A stretch of DNA of 64,000 bases. It comes from Ruminococcaceae bacterium UBA1741. Its GTDB lineage: Bacteria; Bacillota; Clostridia; Oscillospirales; Acutalibacteraceae. The stretch spans positions 16,987 through 80,986 of the forward strand of contig DCHX01000029.1 of assembly GCA_002315685.1 (NCBI GenBank). Direction: 5' to 3'. This document shows, piece by piece, positions 52,690 to 60,969 of the stretch; position 1 is the first letter of the stretch, and each line of letters opens with the position of its first letter. A program made the translations under genes and the position numbers. The notes under the pieces are model-generated. The model saw only the letters and a program-made list of their open reading frames with translations, searched no databases and was not told the DNA's origin.

Positions 52690-53898
52690 TCAGTTGAAGA
52701 ATGCCTCGTGAACAACCGAAAGTGCCTTGTCGGCATACTTTTCTTCAATGATTACCGAAATTTTAATTTCGCTTGTGGAAATCATTTGAATGTTTATATT
52801 TGAATCAAACAATGCCTCGAACATTTTAGCGGCAACGCCCGGATGACTTTCCATACCTGCGCCGACGGTTGAGATTTTAGCAACATCATCAGCGGATTTC
52901 AAATCAACATATTCAAAGTTATCTTTAAGTGCGCTTATGCAGGAAAGAGCATTAGCGCTTTCGGAACGCTTAACCGAGAAAGAAATATCCTTTGTTCCGT
53001 CACGGCCAACCGACTGTAAAATCATATCAACCTCAATATTATTTTGAGCTAACGCATTGAAAACTCTGAATGCGGTACCGGGGTTATCTTTAAGACCGAT
53101 AATCGAAATTACCGAAACATCCGTATCCTTTGCTACGCCTCTGATTAGTGTTTTTTCCATTTTAACCTTCTCCTTAACTATTGTTCCGCTTTTTCTTTCA
53201 AGGCTTGAAAGAACTTCAAGCTCAACATTGTGTTTTTTCGCCAACTCAACCGAGCGATTATTAAGAACCTGTGCGCCGAGAGTTGCAAGCTCAAGCATTT
53301 CGTCATAGGTAATTTCCTCTAACTTTTGAGCATTCTTAACTTTTCTCGGGTCGGATGTATATACACCGTCAACATCAGTGTAAATCTGGCAACGGTCGGC
53401 ATTCATAGCTGCTGCAATAGCAACGGCGCTTGTGTCGGAACCGCCTCTGCCGAGTGTGGTTAAATCGTCATATTTGTTAATGCCCTGAAATCCTGCAACG
53501 ATAATGATTTTTTTCTTGTCTATTTCAGCTTTCATTCTATCGGTATTTACACTGTTAATTCTTGCAGTACCGTGATTTGTGTTAGTGTTAAAACCTGCTT
53601 GCCAACCGAGAAGCGAAATAACGGGATATCCCAACTTTTCAATAGCCATAGCAAGTAAAGCAATAGAAATTTGTTCGCCTGCGGTCAGTAAAACATCCAT
53701 TTCACGCTTTGAAGGATTATCGGGGTTTATTTCCCTTGCTTTTTCAATTAAATCGTCTGTGGTGTCGCCTTGTGCAGATACTACAACGATAACATTGTTA
53801 CCTTTTTTGTAGTCATCCACAATAATGTTCGCCACATTAAAAACTCTTTCGGCGTTAGCAACCGAAGAACCGCCGAATTTTTTTACCATTAGTGCCAT
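52690..53898 (-). CDS. lysC: Aspartate kinase
   Basis: A 402-residue kinase that makes aspartyl phosphate, the first step to lysine, threonine and methionine. The start VKKFGGSSVANAERV (about 4-18), then TAGEQISIALLA, GRGGSDTSAVAIAAA and DVDGVYTSDPRKV mark the catalytic domain; two ACT domains at the C-terminus (about 265-402) bind feedback inhibitors. Single-function enzyme, not fused to homoserine dehydrogenase. GGAGGAG precedes ATG 53898, and it starts 14 bases after hom. Probable feedback by lysine and/or threonine. Confidence 0.96.
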   Translation of the reverse strand: MALMVKKFGGSSVANAERVFNVANIIVDDYKKGNNVIVVVSAQGDTTDDLIEKAREINPDNPSKREMDVLLTAGEQISIALLAMAIEKLGYPVISLLGWQAGFNTNTNHGTARINSVNTDRMKAEIDKKKIIIVAGFQGINKYDDLTTLGRGGSDTSAVAIAAAMNADRCQIYTDVDGVYTSDPRKVKNAQKLEEITYDEMLELATLGAQVLNNRSVELAKKHNVELEVLSSLERKSGTIVKEKVKMEKTLIRGVAKDTDVSVISIIGLKDNPGTAFRVFNALAQNNIEVDMILQSVGRDGTKDISFSVKRSESANALSCISALKDNFEYVDLKSADDVAKISTVGAGMESHPGVAAKMFEALFDSNINIQMISTSEIKISVIIEEKYADKALSVVHEAFFN

Positions 53899-53912
53899 AG
53901 TTTCTCCTCCAA

Positions 53913-55136
53913 CTAATTTAGGGTGTGCAAAACCTTAATGCTGTCGGCATTAAGAGTAGAAATCTTTTTGTTTAATTCGCTTTCAAAATCCTCGCAAGTT
54001 AAAAATACGATTTCATTTGCCTGTTTGTTATCAATAAAGTCAATATCGCCAAAAGCATTTTTAAGGCTACCGACTAAACTGTCATAATTAAGAGCCGAAG
54101 CCCGTACATAAAGAACGGTCTTTTGGTCAAATTCTTTTACGAAAGATTTTGAGCCGTCGGTCCAATAAATATTTTTTCTTGAATCAAGATGTCCGATACA
54201 GTCCATAACATCGGCAACAACAGCACTTGCGGTTGCCATTTTTCCGGCACCTTTTCCGTAGAAAACAACCTCATCAACAGCATCGCCCGTAACCGAAATA
54301 GCATTAAATACACCGTTTACTTGGGACAACAGATTCGACTTTTTAACAAGAGTAGGTCTAACCGATGCCGAAATTGAGTCATTATTTGATTTTTTTGCCA
54401 TACCGATTAGCTTTATTACAAATCCCAATTTATCAGCATAATCAATATCTTCAAGTGTAATATCGGTAATGCCCTCTGTTTTAACCTGCTCGGGATATAT
54501 ATGCTTTCCGAAAGCGAGAGAGGCTAAAATACAAATCTTTCGACAGGCGTCGTGTCCCTCAATATCGGCGGCGGGGTTTTTCTCGGCAAATCCGTTGTCT
54601 TGCGCTAATTTCAATGCCGCATCAAAATCCATATTGTCCACTATCATCTTATTTAGAATATAGTTAGTTGTTCCGTTTAAGATACCCTTAATTTCGGTTA
54701 TCTTGTTGGCAAGCAAGCATTGAGTCATAGGACGGATAATCGGAATACCGCCTCCTACACTTGCTTCAAAAAGGAAATTAACATTATTTTTCTCGGCAAT
54801 ACTTATAAGCTCGGCGCCCTTTGAGGCAACTAATTCCTTATTTGAGGTAACAACGCTTTTACCGCCTTCAAGGCAACGCTTAACGAAATCGTAAGCGGGG
54901 TTTATACCGCCCATAACCTCAACAACAATTTTTATATCACGGTCATTTGCGATAAGCTCAAAATTATCAATGAATTTATCTGAATAGGAAAGTCCTTCAA
55001 ATTTTCTTAAATCCAAAATATACTTTACAAAAACATCCTCTTTAACGGCGTTATCAATTCTGTTCTTGTTGTTTATTAAAAGCTCGGCGACACCTGAACC
55101 TACCGTACCGTGTCCCATAATGGCAACATTTATCAT
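53913..55136 (-). CDS. hom: Homoserine dehydrogenase
   Basis: A 407-residue NAD(P)-dependent oxidoreductase that reduces aspartate semialdehyde to homoserine. The Rossmann motif GHGTVGSGV (about 8-16), VVTSNKELVASKG (about 94-106), GILNGTTNYILNKM (about 149-162) and the catalytic region with DIEGHDACRK are visible; an ACT domain ends the protein (about 335-407). Located between an ACT-domain gene and lysC on the minus strand; gaps of 13 and 14 bases indicate one operon for the aspartate family. Confidence 0.96.
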   Translation of the reverse strand: MINVAIMGHGTVGSGVAELLINNKNRIDNAVKEDVFVKYILDLRKFEGLSYSDKFIDNFELIANDRDIKIVVEVMGGINPAYDFVKRCLEGGKSVVTSNKELVASKGAELISIAEKNNVNFLFEASVGGGIPIIRPMTQCLLANKITEIKGILNGTTNYILNKMIVDNMDFDAALKLAQDNGFAEKNPAADIEGHDACRKICILASLAFGKHIYPEQVKTEGITDITLEDIDYADKLGFVIKLIGMAKKSNNDSISASVRPTLVKKSNLLSQVNGVFNAISVTGDAVDEVVFYGKGAGKMATASAVVADVMDCIGHLDSRKNIYWTDGSKSFVKEFDQKTVLYVRASALNYDSLVGSLKNAFGDIDFIDNKQANEIVFLTCEDFESELNKKISTLNADSIKVLHTLN

Positions 55137-55149
55137 TCTTTTATCCTCA

Positions 55150-55578
55150 CTATACTGATTTGATTGAAATAATTCCTTTTGCGTTTCTCAGTAAAGAAAG
55201 CAATTCTTCAAGACTTATTTTCATATTATCTACCGCAATGGTAAGAGTAACAGGGGCAAGTCCGTTTACGGGAGCGCCTTGATGTACCGTAATAATGTTA
55301 GCGCCGTTCTCATAAAGTATTGTGGTTAGGGTAGAGAAAACACCCACTTTATCATCAAGCGTAGCATTTAGAGAAAGTATATTTGTATTAGCCGTATCAA
55401 GCCTACAAACAAAATCACGGTACTTATAAAAAGCACTTCTTGAAACACCCGCAATTCTAACCGCTTCGGATGTGCTTTTGGCGGTTTTGTCAGCCAATAA
55501 TTCCTTTGCCTTTACAACACCCTCGAAAACGGGGGGCAAAACCTTTGAATTTATGACTAAGTAGCTTTCTTGTTTCAT
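55150..55578 (-). CDS. ACT domain protein (PheB-like)
   Basis: A 142-residue protein. The N-terminal part (about 1-60) has a helix-turn-helix look, TSEAVRIAGVSRSAFYKYRDFV (two segments near residues 31-52); the C-terminal ACT domain (about 68-142) starts at LNATLDDKVGVFSTLT. Such PheB/UPF0735 proteins lie before hom in Firmicutes and are thought to sense an amino acid and regulate the operon; direct evidence for DNA binding is lacking. I chose ATG 55578, with GGAGGA nine bases upstream. Confidence 0.88.
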   Translation of the reverse strand: MKQESYLVINSKVLPPVFEGVVKAKELLADKTAKSTSEAVRIAGVSRSAFYKYRDFVCRLDTANTNILSLNATLDDKVGVFSTLTTILYENGANIITVHQGAPVNGLAPVTLTIAVDNMKISLEELLSLLRNAKGIISIKSV

Positions 55579-55610
55579 AAATTGTCCTCCTACTGCGAAC
55601 ATTGTACTTA

Positions 55611-55639
55611 ATTCTACTACAATTATTTTGAAAAGTCAA
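55611..55639 (-). promoter_or_regulatory. Promoter of the ACT-hom-lysC operon
   Basis: Minus strand: TTGACT (55639-55634), 17-base spacer, TAGAAT (55616-55611), 33 bases before the ACT gene. A weaker plus-strand pair (TTGAAA 55628-55633, TAAATA 55650-55655) may serve ytvI in the other direction. Confidence 0.75.
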
Positions 55640-55700
55640 TAGTTTTCTGTAAATAATAATTAAAGTTACTCAAACATCAAAAAAATATACGGAGGGGCTT

Positions 55701-56720
55701 ATGGAGGAGAAAAAAAGGTTTTTAATTTTCTTTGCTTATTATGCTTGTTTGGCGCTTATATTGTTTTTCGGGCTTGGGGTTATTTTGAACTATTTAATGC
55801 CGTTTGTTGTCGCAACGGCAGTGGCTTTGGTTTCAAGGCTTGTTTCATCAAAAATTAACACTAAAATAAACAAAGACATATTATCCGTGATTATTGTAGG
55901 TTTAATATACGGCTTAATTTTGTTGATTGCCTTTTTTTGCTTCAAAAGCGTTTTGTCGCACTTTCGTGGTGCGCTTGATTATTTCTTGATTTACACTAAA
56001 AAAGCGGGGGAAATGTTATCACGGTTTTTGAAATCTTTCAAAAAGGATTTAGCGGTTTACAATAGAATTATTGCCTCGCTTGACGGGTTGACAACAAAAA
56101 TTTTTTCTTCTCTTTCAAACAACGCCACCGATTATGCAGGTAAAATACCGTCATTGCTTTTGTCTTTTTTGGTAACGGTTACGGCTTCGGTTTATATCGC
56201 AAAGGACTACACAAAGCTTAAAAAATTTATAAAGGGAATAATACCTCAAAGCATAATCGAAAAAACCGTTGTTGTGAAAAAAATCACACTCGAAGCCTCA
56301 AAAAAACTATTATTCGGATATTTTCTTTTATTTTGCATTACATTTTTTGAACTATCGGCAGCATTTTTGCTACTGAAAGTACCCTATGCCGTACCGCTTG
56401 GATTTTTGGTTGCCATTGTGGACATTTTGCCGATTTTGGGAACCGGAACGGTTTTAATTCCGTGGGCTGTTATATCGTTTATCGGCGGTAAAACCGTTTT
56501 TGGCATTATGCTTATACTGACATATACTGTAATAACGGTAGTAAGAAATTTTTCAGAACCTCATATTATCGGTAAGAAATTCGGTCTTAACCCGATATTT
56601 ACACTTCTTTGTGTTTTTATAGGTCTTAAAATAGGCGGAGTAGTAGGCATTATAATTGTTCCGCTTACTGTTATTGTCATTATAGGTTATTACAAAAGGG
56701 AAATGAGCGAAGAAAACTAA
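55701..56720 (+). CDS. ytvI: YtvI-type AI-2E family membrane protein
   Basis: A 339-residue integral membrane protein of the AI-2 exporter (UPF0118) superfamily with about eight helices. N-terminal helices (12-35 and 62-85), a long amphipathic region (about 90-140), and the family end segment ILPILGTGTVLIPWAV (about 246-261) with NFSEPHIIGKKFGLNP (about 286-301) are visible. This subtype is known as the sporulation membrane protein YtvI in Clostridia, although a role in sporulation is not proven. GGAGGGG precedes ATG 55701. Small conserved residues suggest an intact transporter. Confidence 0.85.
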   Translation: MEEKKRFLIFFAYYACLALILFFGLGVILNYLMPFVVATAVALVSRLVSSKINTKINKDILSVIIVGLIYGLILLIAFFCFKSVLSHFRGALDYFLIYTKKAGEMLSRFLKSFKKDLAVYNRIIASLDGLTTKIFSSLSNNATDYAGKIPSLLLSFLVTVTASVYIAKDYTKLKKFIKGIIPQSIIEKTVVVKKITLEASKKLLFGYFLLFCITFFELSAAFLLLKVPYAVPLGFLVAIVDILPILGTGTVLIPWAVISFIGGKTVFGIMLILTYTVITVVRNFSEPHIIGKKFGLNPIFTLLCVFIGLKIGGVVGIIIVPLTVIVIIGYYKREMSEEN

Positions 56721-56762
56721 ATAATATTTTGCTGCCGTTATCTAATAAGGAGTTGACACTTC

Positions 56763-56969
56763 TTGGAGCATAAAATAATAACGGGAAGCATTACTCATGC
56801 AACAAGAGGACGGGATATATTAAGGACAAAAGGATATAAGGCGAATATTGAAAGAAAGGTTTCCGAAAATAAGAGCGGTTGCGGATACGCGGTTGTTTTT
56901 GACGGCGATTTGGAAAAGGCACTCGACTTATTTCGTAAAGCAGATGTAAAAATATTAAAAGTAATATAA
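56763..56969 (+). CDS. DUF3343 putative sulfur/selenium carrier protein
   Basis: A 68-residue protein of the DUF3343 family. Single cysteine in SGCGYAVVF (about residues 38-46) within the family pattern; KIITGSITHATRGRDIL at the start. These proteins resemble YedF/TusA carriers and are often encoded next to a cysteine desulfurase; the idea that they carry persulfide or selenium is an inference from that. The start is TTG 56763, about 10 bases after AAGGAG. Immediately followed by a terminator hairpin, then the desulfurase gene. Confidence 0.82.
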   Translation: MEHKIITGSITHATRGRDILRTKGYKANIERKVSENKSGCGYAVVFDGDLEKALDLFRKADVKILKVI

Positions 56970-56993
56970 GTGCCGTCTTTGACGGCACTTTTT
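56968..56993 (+). terminator. Intra-operon terminator between DUF3343 and desulfurase genes
   Basis: Perfect 10-base stem, AAGTGCCGTC (56968-56977) and GACGGCACTT (56981-56990), TTT loop, T run to 56993. It overlaps the DUF3343 stop. It would let the small carrier be made in excess over the desulfurase. Confidence 0.85.
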
Positions 56994-57017
56994 AGAATAT
57001 TTGAAGGGTATGATTTT

Positions 57018-58157
57018 TTGATATATTTAGATAATGCGGCAACAAGCGGTAAAAAGCCCGAAAGTGTAATAAAGGCAGTGAATTATGCGCTTAATAATTT
57101 CTCGGCAAATGCGGGAAGAGGCGGATATAAGCTGGCGGTTGATGCTTCAAATGCTATTTACAGAGTAAGAGAAAAAGTATCTTCGTTTTTCGGCGCTTCA
57201 AGTCCCTTAAAGGTCGCCTTTTGCCCAAACTGCACCCATGCAATAAACTATGTTATTAAAGGGGTTATGTCAAACGGCGGACATATTGCGGTGTCCGACC
57301 TTGAACATAATGCGGTTATGCGCCCTGTTTATAAAACAAACTGCGATTATACAGTTGTAGAAACATCTTTTACGGATGACAAGATTACAACGCAAAACTT
57401 CGAAAATGCAATAAGAGAGGACACAAGACTTGTTATTTGTACCGCCGTGTCAAATGTTACGGGCAAAATAATGCCTATAAGGGAAATAGGGGAAGTATGC
57501 AAAAGAAAAGGTGTGCTTTTTCTTGTTGACGGTGCACAGGGCGGCGGCGTGGTACCGATAAATGTAGGAAAATATAATATCGACTTTTTGTGTATTGCTT
57601 CTCATAAGGGACTTTTAAGTCCTATGGGAACGGGAATACTTATAGCCGAAAGCGATATTCCCGATACGGTTATAGAGGGCGGAAACGGTATAAATTCTCT
57701 TGAACTTAAACAGGATTCGGAAATGCCCGAGGGTTTTGAAAGCGGAACACTTTGTCTGCCGAACATTATGGGAATAGGTGCGGGAATAGACTTTATAAGC
57801 AAAATAGGAATAGAAGAAATCTACGAAAAGGAAATGAATATTACAAGCTTCTTTTACGAGAATTTAGCAGAACTTAAAGATGTTATTCTTTATACTCCTT
57901 ATCCCGAAAAATTAAGCTTTGCACCCGTTTTGTCCTTTAACATTAAAGAAAAACATTCAGAAGAAATTGCAGAGTATTTGGATAAAAACGGCATTGCGGT
58001 AAGAGGCGGTTTTCATTGTTCGTATTCTGCCCACAATAAGCTTAATACAACCGATGTCGGAACGGTTAGAATATCTCCTTCGTTTCTAAACAGTATGAAT
58101 GAAGCAAAATATACGGTAAATGTCGTAAAAAAATACAATTTATTCTTGAAGAGTTAA
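57018..58157 (+). CDS. Cysteine desulfurase (class V aminotransferase family)
   Basis: A 379-residue PLP enzyme that removes sulfur (or selenium) from cysteine or selenocysteine. It begins IYLDNAATSGKKP (2-14), has the PLP lysine in SHKG (Lys197), LVDGAQGGG (about 174-182) and the acceptor cysteine in GFHCS (Cys334). It is closer to the SufS/Csd type than IscS. I chose TTG 57018: GAAGGG lies at 57003-57008 and the resulting N-terminus fits the family; the frame upstream to 56970 passes through the terminator. Paired with the DUF3343 carrier gene upstream. Confidence 0.9.
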   Translation: MIYLDNAATSGKKPESVIKAVNYALNNFSANAGRGGYKLAVDASNAIYRVREKVSSFFGASSPLKVAFCPNCTHAINYVIKGVMSNGGHIAVSDLEHNAVMRPVYKTNCDYTVVETSFTDDKITTQNFENAIREDTRLVICTAVSNVTGKIMPIREIGEVCKRKGVLFLVDGAQGGGVVPINVGKYNIDFLCIASHKGLLSPMGTGILIAESDIPDTVIEGGNGINSLELKQDSEMPEGFESGTLCLPNIMGIGAGIDFISKIGIEEIYEKEMNITSFFYENLAELKDVILYTPYPEKLSFAPVLSFNIKEKHSEEIAEYLDKNGIAVRGGFHCSYSAHNKLNTTDVGTVRISPSFLNSMNEAKYTVNVVKKYNLFLKS

Positions 58158-58174
58158 TAATAATATGATAATAT
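58146..58174 (+). promoter_or_regulatory. Possible promoter of cdaA
   Basis: TTGAAG (58146-58151), 17-base spacer, TAATAT (58169-58174), in an AT-rich stretch; it overlaps the 3' end of the desulfurase gene. Weak match. Confidence 0.4.
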
Positions 58175-58226
58175 ATATATAAATATAGTAAAGTTTATAG
58201 TAAAATTCGGTGAAGGAAGATGAAAA

Positions 58227-59141
58227 GTGGCAGTTTATTTTAATGAGTTTTATAATAGCTTATATGCTCTTTGGAACCAAATAATCTATGCCGTTTCTAA
58301 TATCAGAATTTTTGATATTATTGATATTGCGGTGGTTGCCTTCCTTTTGTATAAGGCGTTTGTGTTTTTAAGGGAAACAAGAGCGGGACAGCTTGTTAAG
58401 GGTATTGCGGTGCTTCTTATTGTATATGCTCTTGCTAAATGGTGGCAGCTTGCCGTGCTTGAATGGATTTTATCGGTAGTATTTAATTCGGCTATCGTTG
58501 TTTTTGCGATTATTTTCCAGCCCGAAATAAGAAGACTGCTTGAAAGAGTAGGACAAACAAAGTTCGGCAGAGTGAGGAACAATAAAGACATAAATCTTGA
58601 ATCCTGTATTGAAAATGTTTCAAAGGCTGCAAGGTCGATGCAAGAAACAAAAACCGGTGCTTTAATCGTTTTTGAGAGAGAAACGCAACTCGGTGAAATA
58701 ATTAACACGGGAACACAAATTGATGCCGAAACAAGTGTGCCTATGCTTAATAATATATTTTATCCGAAAACTCCTTTGCACGACGGTGCGGTAATAATCA
58801 GGGACGGTAGGATTTTTGCTGCGGGTTGTATTTTGCCCCTTACACAAAGCAATATCTTTTCTCAAAGCCTCGGCACAAGACACCGTGCGGCTATCGGTAT
58901 GACCGAAAATTCCGATGCGGTTGTTTTAGTTGTATCGGAGGAAACGGGTAATATTTCTATTGTGTCTAACGGAGCGATAGAGAGAAACTTTAACGGCGTT
59001 ACGGCATACGAAAAACTAAAAGAGCTTTTGATAGACAATGATGATAGCGATAATAAAAAGATAATTTCTACCGTTAAAAACATATTCCCTTCCTTGCAAA
59101 AGAACGCAAAAGACGAGAACGAGGAGGGTAAAAATGAGTAA
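58227..59141 (+). CDS. cdaA: Diadenylate cyclase CdaA
   Basis: A 304-residue membrane enzyme that makes the second messenger cyclic-di-AMP from two ATP. Three membrane helices at about 30-105, a linking coil, then the DAC domain (about 120-275) with the active-site DGA in LHDGAVII (about 184-191) and RHR in GTRHRAAIG (about 216-224). A charged tail follows. The start is GTG 58227, with GAAGGA at 58212-58217. Next gene cdaR overlaps it by 8 bases. Cyclic-di-AMP targets in this window include the TrkA and KtrA RCK proteins. Confidence 0.96.
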   Translation: MAVYFNEFYNSLYALWNQIIYAVSNIRIFDIIDIAVVAFLLYKAFVFLRETRAGQLVKGIAVLLIVYALAKWWQLAVLEWILSVVFNSAIVVFAIIFQPEIRRLLERVGQTKFGRVRNNKDINLESCIENVSKAARSMQETKTGALIVFERETQLGEIINTGTQIDAETSVPMLNNIFYPKTPLHDGAVIIRDGRIFAAGCILPLTQSNIFSQSLGTRHRAAIGMTENSDAVVLVVSEETGNISIVSNGAIERNFNGVTAYEKLKELLIDNDDSDNKKIISTVKNIFPSLQKNAKDENEEGKNE

Positions 59142-60456
59142 AATACTTGAAAGACTAACCCTAAAACGCTTGGTTAATAATAAGAAATTTCTTATAGTTA
59201 TTTCGATTTTAATATCTATTGTGATTTGGTTTGTGGCTATGATAGTAAGAAACCCCGTAAGGGAGCAGTCTTTTACTAATGTTCAAGCCTCTATTTCGGT
59301 TGAAAACACCTCTGCTCAAACATTGGGACTCGGAATAGTATCGGATATTTCTAATTATAGTTTTACGGTTACTATAAGCGGACCTAACTATATCGTAAGC
59401 TCAGTTAAGCCTGAGGACTTTTTGCTTTCGGCTTCTGTTGAAGATGTTAATGCTCCCGGTACCTATTCGCTTTCGGTTACCGCTACAAGAAACAGCGATA
59501 AAACGGGATATAGCTTTTCTTCTATTGAGCCGCCTTCTATTGATGTTACTTTCGATTATATTGATACAAAAGAGTTTACTGTTGCACCTAAAATTACGGG
59601 CGTTGTAGCCGAGTCGGGACTTATTGCCGAAGCTCCTGTTATGAGCAACCCCGAGCAAAGCACAATAACCGTTAAGGGACCCCGTGCGGCTATTGAAAAA
59701 ATTGAGTCGGTAGGAACTCTTACCGAGCTTGATGAAAGCAAACCGCTTTCGTCCTCCCAAACCTTTGATTCGGATATTGTGATTTACGGTGAAAATAACA
59801 CCGTGCTTTATAGGTTTTCTGCTGACGGCACGGTTTATGACGCCAAAGGCGAAAAAACCCAAAGCACCCTTAATTTAAGCTTTACTTCGGCTAAGGTTAC
59901 TCAACCGATTTCCAAAAAAACCACCCTTGATGTTAAGGTTAGCTTTACGAATTTGCCGAGCGGTATAAGCGAAGCCGATATTAAGTGGTCTATTGACAAT
60001 TCAAAGGTTGCCGTAATAGGAACGCCCGAGGTTATTGATAAAATGACCGAGGTTAAGCTTTCGGCTATTGATTTCAGAAATGTATCTTCCGCAAACGGAA
60101 GCTTTGAGGTAGCGCCGGTATTAACCGATGGCGTTAAGATTTTCGATAATATCGAGTTCTTTACGGTAACTATTGATGTTTCTAATTTTGCCGAACGCAC
60201 CTTTACGGTTAAAAATATTAAGTACAGCGGACTTGATTCCGGATTAAAGGCTAAAACATCTTCTGTAAGAAATGTTAAGATTTGCGGTCCTAAGGATGTC
60301 GTAAAAAATGTTACTTCGGCTGACCTTTATGCCGAAATTGATGTCAGCGGTAAGGCCGCCGGTGCTCATACGATTGATGCGACGGTTAAATCCGATAAGT
60401 ACAATAATATTTGGCAGGTCGGAACTTACAGCCCGTCTGTAACAATTACAAAATAG
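59134..60456 (+). CDS. cdaR: CdaR/YbbR-like regulator of the cyclase
   Basis: A 440-residue extracytoplasmic protein with one N-terminal membrane helix (about 18-38) and four or so YbbR repeats (about 45-440), seen as recurring segments like VTISGPNYIVSSVKP, ITVKGPRAAIEKI and VKICGPKDVVKNV. CdaR binds and modulates CdaA in Firmicutes. The start ATG overlaps cdaA by 8 bases. The third gene of the classic cdaA-cdaR-glmM operon is missing here; a small membrane protein gene follows instead. Confidence 0.93.
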   Translation: MSKILERLTLKRLVNNKKFLIVISILISIVIWFVAMIVRNPVREQSFTNVQASISVENTSAQTLGLGIVSDISNYSFTVTISGPNYIVSSVKPEDFLLSASVEDVNAPGTYSLSVTATRNSDKTGYSFSSIEPPSIDVTFDYIDTKEFTVAPKITGVVAESGLIAEAPVMSNPEQSTITVKGPRAAIEKIESVGTLTELDESKPLSSSQTFDSDIVIYGENNTVLYRFSADGTVYDAKGEKTQSTLNLSFTSAKVTQPISKKTTLDVKVSFTNLPSGISEADIKWSIDNSKVAVIGTPEVIDKMTEVKLSAIDFRNVSSANGSFEVAPVLTDGVKIFDNIEFFTVTIDVSNFAERTFTVKNIKYSGLDSGLKAKTSSVRNVKICGPKDVVKNVTSADLYAEIDVSGKAAGAHTIDATVKSDKYNNIWQVGTYSPSVTITK

Positions 60457-60463
60457 TTTAACG

Positions 60464-60505
60464 AAATACCACCTCATTTGCATAGAATGTAACGGGGTGG
60501 TATTT
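60464..60505 (+). promoter_or_regulatory. Hairpin burying the ribosome site of the small membrane-protein gene
   Basis: AAATACCACC (60464-60473) pairs perfectly with GGTGGTATTT (60496-60505), extendable by two pairs, and the right arm ends at the base before ATG 60506. The ribosome site GGGGTGG (60494-60500) is inside the stem. No T-run follows, so it is more likely a translation-control structure than a terminator. Confidence 0.6.
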
Positions 60506-60841
60506 ATGATAAAGACAGTTTTAACGATTATCGTTATACTCTTTGCAGTTTTGGGACTTTCGGAATTTTTACATAGCCTAAGGCTTGCCTGTTTCTCGTT
60601 AGGGCCTAAACGAAAGACTGCGACGGTAATTGTGCTTGATGAGGATAGGGCGGTTGAACAGCTATCCTATGTTATTTCTCAATCCTGTTGGTTCGGACCT
60701 CAGTATTCGGAGTGTATTATTGCGGTTACCGACAGTTTAAGTGAGGAAACTTTGAGGGATTGCCGAGAATACACTAAAACAAGTAATGTGATTTTAGTGC
60801 CTAATGAATATATATCTAATGTAATAAATGCGGTTTTCTGA
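60506..60841 (+). CDS. Small membrane-anchored protein of unknown function
   Basis: A 111-residue protein that I do not recognise. One hydrophobic N-terminal helix (about 3-20) is followed by a soluble alpha/beta-like part with VIVLDEDRAVEQL (about 42-54), YSECIIAVTDSLSEE (about 67-81) and VILVPNEYISNV near the end. The pattern of short beta strands and helices recalls a small Rossmann-like or glycosyltransferase-like fragment, but this is a guess. Its ribosome site is inside a strong hairpin. It lies between cdaR and recD2 and could be part of the cdaA transcript. GTG 60497 is a less likely start. Confidence 0.7.
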   Translation: MIKTVLTIIVILFAVLGLSEFLHSLRLACFSLGPKRKTATVIVLDEDRAVEQLSYVISQSCWFGPQYSECIIAVTDSLSEETLRDCREYTKTSNVILVPNEYISNVINAVF

Positions 60842-60913
60842 ATAATGTCTGCTGAACAAATGCTTCTGCGTAATAGCCGATGATTGGTTCAGAGCCATTG
60901 ATTGACTGCCTGT

Positions 60914-60948
60914 TTTTATCATCTGTCGGGAAACGACAGATGATAAAA
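60914..60948. repeat. Perfect 15-base inverted repeat upstream of recD2
   Basis: TTTTATCATCTGTCG (60914-60928) and CGACAGATGATAAAA (60934-60948) form a perfect stem with a GGAAA loop. There is no T-run after it on the plus strand, and its ends mirror each other. It sits 22 bases before recD2, in a 128-base intergenic stretch with no other gene. Possible regulator-binding palindrome, or a bidirectional terminator-like hairpin. Confidence 0.75.
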
Positions 60949-60969
60949 GTGCATTAAATAGGAGAAAAG

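Noticed and set aside
53899..53912. Lysine riboswitch before lysC
   Set aside because: lysC is preceded by hom with a 14-base gap; the operon leader before the ACT gene is also only about 30 bases long.
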